The notes below the pieces were generated by a model. The model ran no database searches and had not been told where the DNA came from. It saw only the letters and a list, made by a program, of their open reading frames with translations. This document shows positions 55,100 through 64,000 of a stretch of 64,000 nucleotides of DNA, one piece after another. The stretch is from Lutraria lutraria (Eukaryota > Mollusca > Bivalvia > Venerida > Mactridae): positions 2,750,368-2,814,367 of the forward strand of contig OZ026850.1 of NCBI GenBank assembly GCA_964023205.1, given 5' to 3'. Within the stretch, counting starts at the first letter, position 1. The number at the start of each line of letters is the position of its first letter. The translations under genes and the position numbers were made by a program.

Positions 55100-56980
55100 A
55101 ATTGAGTTTTCCGTTGATGCTTCTCCGATTGAACCACAAGGCGTGGTTCCAGTGAAGCATTGCTTTTTGAAGTATTCCCATCCCCCCTTTGTCCTTTTCT
55201 GTTTTTAATACACCGTCTTATAATTGTTTAGACCTTATCATTTGAGTCTATGCAATTTACAGTGAAATCGCTCCACACTTTTATCAATGAAATATGTGCA
55301 TGAAAATTAGCACCATGAAAAATTTGCAGCGTTTGATAATAAATACCGATATGAAGAGTATCAATTAGACAGTAATTTAAGTTTTCATTTTGCTTTTCGA
55401 TTCTATGCCTTTTTGCTGTTGTGATATCTTGTGTTCATAAATATATACGTGTAAAGAATTAAAGAATATGATGAATTGTGTATTTATTATTGTAAACTCT
55501 AAAAATATTAAATAGATTATCTATTTTGTTCTACAGTTGCGTTACTATTAAGTTAATAGTTAGCAACTCATGGTTGAATTGAAGATGAAAAGCATTTTCT
55601 ATTTGAATGTAAATAGGATGATTCAATAAGATCGGAGTATATTCTATGATATTATAGAATGCATCCAAATACGTTTAAGACAGAACAATAACTAAATTCC
55701 AGTGATAACCTAATAATGAGAAACCTTCCCGTATTTATCTATAAAGCATTCGAGATAAGGTCGTCATTTAGTAACCAAAGCCAAATGATCCAACCTGCAT
55801 ACAAAGGTCATCGAATTTGGAAGAGAAGTCCGGCTTTAATGCAAGGTTAACCTTTTTCAGATGTTTGGTCGCCATATGAATAAACGTAGTCTTTAGAATG
55901 TTATTTAGTCACATGTCTGTATCAGTCAACCGTTCAGATTTGGTTGTATTCTTATATTAACACAACTTTGTTTTTCATCCTCTTACTAACTAAATAAAAT
56001 TTACAAAAGCATTTTAGTTTCCATTTTCAATATCTGGAATGAGGTGTAATACTTTCACGAGAAAAGATTAAAATGGCAAGATCACTTAACCGCTAATTGA
56101 CGAAAATAATTTAATGAGCTTAAACGTGTAACAAGTCAGAAGATGAAAGAGACACGTAACATCGTTCTAGTAACGCAACAAAACAAATCGAAGATCAGAG
56201 AGGTGATAAAATAACACAGTACTTAATGCTTTTTGAAAAACGAAGAGGGTATAAAGGGAATAAAATATGGTATCGACAAAATCAAAGTTTCAAATGATTA
56301 ACAACTTACTTAATATATAAAACTATTTCCTGATAGATCCGATATTTTCATTTCATTTTTTTTTCTTATGCTACTTCTAAAAATGGCTCAACGCTTTCAC
56401 AAAATGAATGAGCACACGGCGAATGAAAATCAACTCATTCTTCGTTTTTTTTCTTTCTTACGGACAAACTTATCTTCGAAAGATTTTCTAACAGCAATAA
56501 GTCATTAAATAGATAATTTGGGGAAACGGGTCTTTAACCACTACCTTACTTGCTCTAAGTTTTAAACAAATACGTTTCAGGGTATTGGAATATTGCTTCA
56601 GAAAAGAAAAATCGGACGATAGCACAACAAAAATAGAAACACACTACATGTATGTTTAATTTGTAAACTAGTACATAATACCAAGACGGAATTTTAGCAA
56701 CATCTTTCATACAGCCATCACAATCCTAAAAGAAAAAAGATATTAATAAATGTTTTGCTATTGTTTATGCTCGTGTAATTGTGAATACGATACATTCATA
56801 AATATATACATGTACATGTCTATATATACAAACTAAAATCCGATAACAATGGTGACATAATTAGAGATTAGAGAGAGCCCTACCGTTTTTAAAACAAATG
56901 CCCGTTAATTTTTGCAGGAGTTTACACACAAGCGATCATAATGTACGTATAAGCAAAGCTTTAAATCGATAATACTATCT
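55100..56980. other. Remnant intron and B-prime 5' flank, no gene seen
   Basis: 55100-55270 matches the introns of genes A and B. 55840-56290 matches the 5' flank of gene B, but no exon follows. CTTTTTTCTTTTAG at 56724-56737 on the minus strand is a strong acceptor and may start a 3' UTR exon of the EGF gene. Confidence 0.45.
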
Positions 56981-56985
56981 TACCC

Positions 56986-57098
56986 TTAGAGGTCACAGAA
57001 AAACCCTAAATGTCCGGGGTCACATTGACAGGAAAGTGCACCAGAAGTGTCGGTGACACAATTGCCATTCACACAAGGACTATTAATGCATGGATCGA
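56986..57098 (-). CDS. EGF domain 4 and stop
   Basis: Reads VDPCINSPCVNGNCV ... LSCQCDPGHLGFFCDL then TAA at 56988-56986. Acceptor ACCTTTTCAG. A GTAAGA donor lies a few bases after the stop, so a 3' UTR intron is possible. Confidence 0.85.
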
Positions 57099-60000
57099 CT
57101 GAAAAGGTGATAAAAATAAAACACGTAATTTATTATTTGTTTACTGGGGTTTCACGTCGCACCGACGACCAGGGTCATTTTGGCAACTTTTCTAGCAGTA
57201 ATGGCGGAGGAGGACTTCCTCGGTATAACTACTAACATTCTGTAAGCTATCCTGACAGCTTACCCACGTGTGAACTTTGGAGTATCATAATACAAAAATA
57301 ATAAAATTATATTGCTAATATTATGTATATTGAATTGATAGTTATAAAAAAAATATCTGATGCGATCTGAAACTTGAAGGAAGTTAATCCACAATGACTC
57401 AATAGCAAAACACAGAAATCAAAATGAAAACGTTCTCGACGTCTTAGGGTGTAATTTAGATACAAGGCTATCTATAAAAAGTATTGGTTGGCAACCAAAA
57501 CTTCTGCCAGTGAGTAGGTAGACAAAAACTAGTCTAGGAAAAAAAAGAAAACTCAGATGCCATCAAAAATATTAGTCGAACGATTTTTGAGACGATTGCG
57601 TACTTACAAACCGACAATCTTAGGGCCTTTAACCTGAATGAAAACCGTAAAACTTAAACACAAATACCATCTTCCCTGTACAATGCTTGGTTTCCCAAAA
57701 CCTACGGTCAAATATACAAAAACATAAGAAAATGACGAAAAAAACAGTCCCTGGAGGGCATAGTCTTGGTAACGCCTTTGGCAAAGCTACATGGGCTGAA
57801 ACCCAACCTCGTACTTACCAAAGAGAAAATAAAAATGAAATTACTCAGTTTACCTCTGTCACAGAAGTATCCTATGTAGCCACTGTTGCATGTGCACATT
57901 GCATTATTTCCGTTCACTGAGCAACTTCCGTGCACGCATGGGTTAGGTTTACAATGGTCTACTGTAAAATAAGATATAATGTATCATCTAATTTGTACAA
58001 TACAGTTTGTCTCTCGACTTTAACGTTGCACAAAAACCAAAGTCAATGTCACTTTTTCAGGGGGTGGATGGCGCTAAAATCTTGACGAAAATTCGAGACA
58101 GCAGAGGTATTTTGACGTGTGGAAAGGGAGATCACTGCATTAGAAATTGCTATGATAAATATGCTCAAAATATATTCTCTCTGTGATGATCCAAAGTTGA
58201 CTGGTTTAGCCGTTCGGACATGTTTTCCATTCCTTATTATTAAATTTTTTAAATTTACCTTCATCACAAAAGAAACCAATGTAGCCGTCATTGCACGAGC
58301 ATCTGAAAGCGCCCCCTAACGCCGTTAAGCACACACCATGAACACATGGCTGAACTGAACAAGGGTCATCTTGAAAAAGAAATTGGTGTGAATACTAGTA
58401 TACGTAAGAAAAAATGCTGCTACTTTCCAAAATACTTCCTTACCCAAAACTCAATCAACACAAAGTAAAAATTGAGGATAAAACACAGTCTCCCGGGGAG
58501 ATACTGTCTTGGATCAGTCTCCCGGGGAGATACTGTCTTGGATCAGTCTCCCGGGGAGATACTGTCTTGGATTGGTCTGTCACTAAGCTAGAAAGTTTCT
58601 GATACTTCTGTTTACTATCAACCAAATTCTGAAAATCTCGTGTACACCTCGTCAACTTCAGCTTCGACATTAGGTCCATCTAGCTAAACACTGTAGCAGT
58701 ATTCATCAAGCAGCTTTTTAACAAATATGCCACTAATGAGTTTTGCTTGCTTGTGAACAAAATAGCATACATGGGTTCCCTATAAACTATAAAACATCTT
58801 ATTTGTTGATTCATTGCCATTTTAAGTTTTGTCAATTTGTGCTTCATCTACTTGACTTTATATTTCAATAACAAAATACTGATAAAACTTTTTAAAAGAT
58901 TTATGTAATTATCACAATACCTTGCATTGTATTTGTTGCAATGTAAGTGTATAACATTAAGTTAGACCGTACATGATATGAACAAAATTTAAAAGAAAGA
59001 AAAAAAGTCATCAAACCAGTCAATAAATATGACAGAACGAGCAGAGTACGCTATTACGTCACTTATATGATGCATTCTTCGTGGCGTTGCATGTCACCTT
59101 GCTACTAAATGGTGCTGTTTACAACTTACGTAAATCACAAGTCTGTCCGAAATAACCAGGATCGCAGAGGCATCTAGCGTCAGAACCAAGATTGACACAA
59201 TGACCATGCAAACAGTTCAAAGACGAACATGGGTCCACTGTAGAAGGTAAAAGAATGGTTTTCCGGTCACATGATAAGATCAAGTGCAAATGACTACTAG
59301 AAGTTGAAAGTCGGCTAGAGTAGGGAATCGCTTACGAGATACGTCGTAACGGCGTGAGATACCTATATAATGAGTTCAAATATAGATGTTTTCTATATTA
59401 CACTGAAAAATGTCACCGTTACATATTTCACTGTTCATTCTAATTCTGGTGACAGTCTACCGGTGTATGAAGATTTTAAAAACCTGGTCTTATTCGACGT
59501 AGAAATATTTTTTCTTTAAGTATCATGATTTAATGTTATCTCCACATATTGCTCTGAACTGGAGCAGCAAGCCCTTCAACTTACATTAAGTACGTTTCGA
59601 CATCACTGTGACCGCAGTTTATTTATCTTTGCTACAGTATATAATTTTTTAATCCTTTGTGAATTTATATCCACACCTGCGTTTATCGAAAGAAAATCAA
59701 CTTTGTAATCACATATCACCGACGAATGCTTCAGTGGATGGATACCTAAGACACTGCAATTCAAGATTTGATGATTCAGTTTCTCCGCGGCCATGGTGAA
59801 ACAGCTGCCTACCAAAGATGAAGGTTGACACACCTGACCAGTTGTGGAAACTTACCTTTCCGGAACAGTACGTATTTTTTACATTTTTTTTATTTTGATA
59901 TTCTATATAACGTAAATACAAACATACCTGTTGTTTTAACGGCGACTTGAATTGTAGACATCCCCGGACAGAGAGAACATGTTCTATTACAAAAATATTT

Positions 60001-63000
60001 CAGTTTATTGATAGAACAAATATCTTGCCCCGTTCCTTGTAACGATTGTATGAGAACTTGGCAATTGCTGTCATCACTGCATGCTTAAATCATAAATGGA
60101 ATCGTGACAAATTCTGCGCAGTAACTATAACTTTGGACGTTACTCATTAACTGCGCAGTGAATATATACATTTGTACTCATTAAATATACACAGTAACTC
60201 TGCGCAGTAACTATATACCCATTAAATATACACAGTAACTCTGCGCAGTAATTACATGTACATTGTATATACCCATAAAATATACACAGTAACTCTGCGC
60301 AGTAACTACATTGTATATACCCATTAAATATACACAGTAACTCTGCGCAGTGAATACATTTTATATACCCATTAAATATACACAGTAACTCTGCGCAGTA
60401 AAAACATTGTATATACCCATTAAATATACACAGTAACTCTGCGCAGTAACTACATTGTATATACCCAATAAATATACACAGTAACTCTGCGCAGTAAAAT
60501 CATTGTATATACCCATTAAATATACACAGTCACTCTGCGCAGTAACTACATTGTATATACCCATAAAATATACACAGTAACTCTGCGCAGTAACTACATT
60601 GTATATACCCATTAAATATGCACAGGAACTATATACATATTAAATATGCACAATAACTGTATTTATTACGAATGCGCGGTAACTCTGCGCAGTAACTACA
60701 TGTATGTACTCTCGCATGGAAGCTTTGGATGGTAACGTACTATCATATAAGCGCAGTTACTACTCTTTTAAAAAGATGCGCGGTAATTCAGCTACGTGGT
60801 GGTACCCATTAAACTTATACAAACTGAAATAAATTACGTTTTATCAAATGTACAGCACCATACATGGTTATCAGATTCGTTTCACCATGTAAATGAAGCC
60901 TTTTGAAGTTTTGTGGAATAGTCATTACTTTGAAGTTTTAGCGACAATTACGTAGTCAATATATATGTATGGTTATTTATGTTGAAATATTACCTGGTAA
61001 TGTTCCAACTGGTGTCACCATTGACGTAGCTACAGCAGCAGACATCATTAGAAATAAGAAATATCACATATTTATAAAGTATTAAAATTCTTTAAATATA
61101 ATTTATAAAGAAAGTTTTCAACATTGACTTTCGTTCCCCGCCCCTGCGAGTGGACTTTCAGAAAACATTAATTTGTCTTGAACTTGTATAGTTCATGAAT
61201 AGTTCATGAAATACTCATCAGATAGAGCTCTCGATCTTCTGGTTTTTATTACCCAAGTGGGCGTGTTCTGATTTGTAGGCGTTTCCTGCTAGAAACAGAG
61301 GCGGTTCTTGAATCATTTGCTTTCATAAAAACGTGTTGGTTTCTCAAGTTAGTGTTATACTTGATAATGGATATTTACAATACCATCTACGGTAAAGTAT
61401 ATCAATTCAAAATATGCATTTGACAACCGTTGGGTATCACTAATTGATTACCACAAAAGTTCAGAGTATCGGCAAATACTTCAGTATTTGACAATAACAT
61501 TAGCATTTATTCTTCCAACCATCTTTACATGTTGTACATCAATATTATATTCTAGAAATACGTCCATGTATATAACAACCATGATATTGCTAACAAACAA
61601 CTGCTGGACCCTAAATTTCTTTTATCCTAGAAGCGGTTTCAAGTTGTTGTTTTTCGCTGGGGTTTTAGCGTCGCATCAACAGTTAGAGCCATTTTGCGAC
61701 CTTTCCCGGCTTTAACGATTGCGGACAACGCCTTGCGTATACCTAGGTAGGACCATCAACGCTCCTCAAATGTAAAATTAGGTCGTTGGTGGGATTCGCA
61801 ACCATTGCCATTCGGCCACTGAGGCCCAATTTATCAACTATTAAACACTGGCCCTTACACGTCTGTTTACTCAAGAGATGTGGAATACATTACGTGTATG
61901 CATCACATTATATTCCGTGTTAGAACTCTTAAGGTCTTCCTAGCCTAATACAGTACTTTTCTGGCATATCTTTTTAATGCTAGATGAATATGTTATTATT
62001 TCAAAACTAGTATAGCCCAAGTATCATTATTGCTATGAAAGTTACCATAGATACTTCAATTAATATTACTTTTTTTTTTAAATGCAAGAGTTGTTGCCCT
62101 TGTTTTAAAATAGAAAAATATTAATTTCTGTAAATATTGCACGGTGACTTAAATTTCTTCTTTATCATTTTAGATTGATAATGTGCTATAGCATCTTTTT
62201 ACCATGGGTTTTCATTGAAATATGTTTTTCTCTAGTCTTTGAAAAATGGGCTACTCTCATAGACTTCAATGCAAATATAAAGGGCCAATAACTCAAAGGG
62301 CTATCTTTTTAAAAAATCTTATGATAAATCATTTTCAATCATGGAAACCTATAAAATTGATAAATATTTCAAAACCTGTCCACTCCTTTTTGAGATAATA
62401 ATTGAGGGGCATTAGACTGGGAAGACCTTGATATATACGAGTACATACCTGTTACTACTGTTGATTGTGAGTTTGTTGTCACAGGTACATTCGTCGCCGG
62501 CGGTGATATGGCTGAAAAAAAAAAGAAATTCTAAATAAATGTCACGTGACGTAATGCGTATAAATTTAACACTATGGAAATATAAGCCAAGCGTTTATGA
62601 TCTCTGATTTGTCATCCGCATTAGCCCCTCACCAGCCGGGACCAAATTGCACATGTTAGGATGCACAGAGGATCTACCCAAATGGGGTGAGAAAACTGTC
62701 CATCTAGCTCACGGAAGATCGATTGTTCTGCCCTGACCCCGAGGTTATAAAATCTCAGCTCAATCTCAGCTCCTAACTCACACGCCCAGCTCAGCTGAGA
62801 TTTAAGCTTAGAAAGAGGTTATAAAACTTTCTGACGTTTCGTCTGCACCTAAATAAATTATATATACAATGGATGCTGGTGAACACCGGTCTCAGAAACT
62901 TTGCTCACGCTGAGCACTGACTCAGAAGTTGTATAACCTCGACATATCCCGAGTTCGGTCTCACCCAACAACAGTCACCTCCTTACAACAGCCATTTTTG

Positions 63001-63281
63001 ACTTTCCTATTGGTGGCTGTTGTAGGGAGGTTGCACTGTACACATTTTCTCTATTTGATAATATAGAGCGCTTCGAAAGTTAGGTCGATATGTAGGTTTT
63101 TAAGATGGTTTAAGAAATTCAGTACTTGAACATGTTCCGACGTAAGCTCTGTACTTATCCCAGGATATTGCGTTACACGTGGAATTATCGGCTGTTAGAC
63201 AACATGTTTCTAGTTCACCTCCGGGATAGTCTGGTGCACAAGATAAACCACACGCTGTAAACTGTGCCACGGAGTGGTACT
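56986..63281 (-). CDS. Secreted ShKT-EGF modular protein, 5'-incomplete (8 exons seen)
   Basis: Exons in gene order: 63281-63126, 62511-62449, 61029-60994, 60084-59938, 59237-59130, 58369-58259, 57961-57854, 57098-56986. Every internal junction is phase 1-1, the classic layout for shuffled extracellular modules. Order: a Cys-rich module (ACGLSC, ETCC, STC, GTC), two Ser/Thr/Pro-rich linkers, a ShKT-like six-Cys domain (CSDD, NC, DIC, FC, TC, LC), then four EGF domains each with six Cys and an aromatic-Gly ending such as GYIGFFCDE. No transmembrane segment was seen, and the stop follows the fourth EGF, so a secreted or matrix-bound product is likely. EGF residues for calcium binding (D-x-D/N-E) and hydroxylation are not obvious. 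The signal peptide and N-terminus lie beyond 64000 or in unseen exons. ShKT domains occur in ion-channel-acting peptides but also in many ordinary extracellular proteins; the latter fits here. Specific function unknown. Confidence 0.8.
57140..57275 (+). repeat. Degenerate SINE-core-like repeat
   Basis: GTTTACTGGGGTTTCACGTC, GCACCGACGACCAGGGTCAT and TAATGGCGGAGGAGGACTTC form a block that resembles 61645-61830 (CGCTGGGGTTTTAGCGTCGC). I recognise the style from molluscan interspersed repeats. Lies in the last intron of the EGF gene. Confidence 0.5.
57854..57961 (-). CDS. EGF domain 3
   Basis: 36 codons: DHCKPNPCVHGSCSV ... AMCTCNSGYIGYFCDR. Acceptor ATTTTACAG, donor GTAAAC, phase 1 at both ends. 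Confidence 0.85.
58259..58369 (-). CDS. EGF domain 2
   Basis: 37 codons: DPCSVQPCVHGVCLT ... FRCSCNDGYIGFFCDE. The acceptor is TTTTTCAAG, donor GTAAAT. Confidence 0.85.
58486..58572 (+). repeat. 29-bp tandem repeat, three units
   Basis: Unit CAGTCTCCCGGGGAGATACT plus GTCTTGGAT starts at 58486, 58515 and 58544. TCTCCCCGGGAGA-type symmetry makes each unit partly palindromic. Confidence 0.95.
59130..59237 (-). CDS. EGF domain 1
   Basis: 36 codons: DPCSSLNCLHGHCVN ... ARCLCDPGYFGQTCDL. Acceptor CTTCTACAG, donor GTAAGT. Confidence 0.85.
59938..60084 (-). CDS. ShKT-like six-cysteine domain exon
   Basis: 49 codons. Cys order CSDD / NC / DIC / FC / TC / LC with NRTCSLCP at the end matches the ShKT (SXC) pattern, where the final C-x2-C-x2-C cluster is replaced by C-x3-C-x2-C. 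It continues into a Thr/Val tail. Acceptor TTTAAG is weak; phase 1 at both ends supports the model. Confidence 0.75.
60120..60660. repeat. 48-bp minisatellite with CTGCGCAG core
   Basis: About ten units, exact 48-bp spacing in the middle (CCC at 60368, 60416, 60464). Each unit holds TACCCATTAAATATACACAG and TAACTCTGCGCAGTAA. The first and last units are irregular. Because 48 is a multiple of 3, a minus-strand frame with a 16-residue repeat stays open; it lies in an intron. Confidence 0.95.
60994..61029 (-). CDS. Ser/Thr-rich linker exon 2
   Basis: 12 codons (TSMVTPVGTLP). Strong acceptor GATGTCTGCTGCTGTAG, donor GTAATA, phase 1-1. Small, so less certain alone; the fit to neighbours is exact. 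Confidence 0.6.
61030..62448 (-). other. Intron of the EGF gene
   Basis: Contains the SINE-core-like repeat at 61645-61830 and otherwise nothing recognised. Confidence 0.5.
61645..61830 (+). repeat. Degenerate SINE-core-like repeat, second copy
   Basis: CGCTGGGGTTTTAGCGTCGC, AGCCATTTTGCGACCTTTCC and GGTGGGATTCGCAACCATTG resemble the parts of 57140-57275 in order. Heavily diverged. Confidence 0.45.
62449..62511 (-). CDS. Ser/Thr/Pro-rich linker exon 1
   Basis: 21 codons (ISPPATNVPVTTNSQSTVVT). Acceptor CTTTTTTTTTTCAG, donor GTATGT, phase 1-1. Likely O-glycosylated. Confidence 0.7.
62739..62943. mobile_element. Inverted-repeat element with CGAGGTTATA termini
   Basis: CGAGGTTATAAAATCTCAGC at the left mirrors GAAGTTGTATAACCTCG at the right; internal copies of GAGGTTATAAAACTTTCTG and CTCAGCTC. 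Resembles 32290-32520 in its CTCAAATC/CTCAGCTC words. Confidence 0.5.
62971..63039. mobile_element. Short hairpin remnant of the CAGTGCAACCTC family
   Basis: ACAGTCACCTCCTTACAACA with GCCA pairs with TGGCTGTTGTAGGGAGGTTG and CACTGT. The right end equals the terminus of the MITEs at 10878 and 23060. Confidence 0.6.
63126..63281 (-). CDS. Cysteine-rich module exon (unrecognised)
   Basis: 52 codons: YHSVAQFTACGLSCAPDYPG, ETCCLTADNSTCNAISW, YRAYVGTC. Six or seven Cys suggest a small disulfide-rich domain that I cannot name. Acceptor GGACATTATTTTAG; donor GTACTG chosen because it gives the phase-1 end matching the next exon. Confidence 0.65.
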
Positions 63282-63324
63282 CTAAAATAATGTCCAAAAA
63301 TGAATTTTATCCATATTATGATGA

Positions 63325-64000
63325 ATATGATGATACTGATGATGATGATGATGATGATGAACTTGATGATACTGATGAACTTGATGATACTGATGATGAT
63401 GATACTGATGAACTTGATGATACTGATGATGTTGATGATACTGATGTTGATGATACTGATGAACTTGATGATACTGATGAAGATGAATATGATGATACTG
63501 ATGATGTTGATGATGATGATACTGATGTTGATGATACTGATGAACTTGATGATACTGATGAAGATGAATATGATGATACTGATGATAATGATGATACTGA
63601 TGATGATACTGATGAACTTGATGATACTGATGAACTTGATGATACTGATGAAGATGAATATGATGATACTGATGATGTTGATGATGATGATACTGATGTT
63701 GATGATACTGATGAACTTGATGATACTGATGAAGATGAATATGATGATACTGATGATAATGATGATACTGATGTTGATGATACTGATGAACTTGATGATA
63801 CTGATGAAGATGAATATGATGATACTGATGATAATGATGATACTGATGTTGATGATACTGATGAACTTGATGATACTGATGATGATGATACTGATGATGA
63901 TGATGATACTGATGTTGATGATACTGATGAACTTGATGATACTGATGAAGATGAATATGATGATACTGATGATGATGATGATACTGATGAACTTGATGAT
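63325..64000. repeat. GAT-rich composite repeat running off the window
   Basis: Built from GATGATACTGAT, GAACTTGAT, GAAGATGAATAT and GATGTTGAT modules, all multiples of 3 bp, arranged in larger units of about 75 and 81 bp. Two plus-strand frames and all three minus-strand frames stay open to the end. Plus-frame translation would be Asp-rich (DDTDELDDTDEDEY); minus would be Ser-rich. No evidence of expression. Confidence 0.9.

Noticed and set aside
59603..59921. Two minus-strand frames of 70-76 codons between the ShKT and EGF exons
   Set aside because: No Cys pattern or splice signals; intronic sequence.
60361..60612. 83-codon minus-strand frame with a 16-residue repeat
   Set aside because: It is the 48-bp minisatellite in an intron of the EGF gene.

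Overview
The window is AT-rich, intron-bearing animal nuclear DNA. Lophotrochozoan, most likely bivalve mollusc, origin is suggested (an inference from gene content and repeat style, not proven) by a carbohydrate sulfotransferase of the CHST15-like group, a tandem family of secreted PAN/apple plus C-type-lectin proteins, a secreted ShKT-EGF protein, tRNA-headed SINEs and a very high density of short inverted-repeat transposons. All gene models were read by eye from splice signals, reading phase and protein motifs; no search was run.

Layout. 1-828: the last coding exon of an unrecognised plus-strand gene. About 0.8-15.8 kb: no gene seen, only SINEs, MITEs and tandem hairpins. 15.86-31.41 kb: one apparently complete minus-strand sulfotransferase gene, eight coding exons, 388 codons, type II Golgi topology. 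Its introns carry most of the mobile DNA, including a 3.2-kb double minisatellite in intron 1. 31.4-39.5 kb: gene-free, rich in palindromic elements and a 788-bp tandem duplication. 40.24-41.47 kb: a broken LINE ORF1-like gene, cut by a foldback element. 41.8-45 kb: no gene seen.

45.1-56.3 kb: a lectin cluster. Gene A (47739-48773) looks intact; gene B (51651-52735) lacks the end of its lectin domain; A-prime (about 54.52-54.85 kb) is a pseudogene; B-prime survives only as 5' flank (about 55.84-56.29 kb). The order A-B-A'-B' suggests that a two-gene block was duplicated. 56.99-63.28 kb: eight minus-strand exons, all bounded by phase-1 introns, of a secreted protein with a Cys-rich module, Ser/Thr-rich linkers, a ShKT-like domain and four EGF domains; its 5' end lies beyond the window. 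63.3-64.0 kb: a GAT-rich composite repeat running off the end.

The recognisable genes all point to the secretory pathway: a Golgi glycan-sulfating enzyme, secreted glycan-binding candidates and a modular extracellular protein. Their proximity does not by itself show that they work together. The most unusual feature is the pair of 17-bp and 18-bp minisatellites in sulfotransferase intron 1, which look like two internal repeats of one transposon family, each hugely expanded; near-founder copies sit elsewhere in the window.
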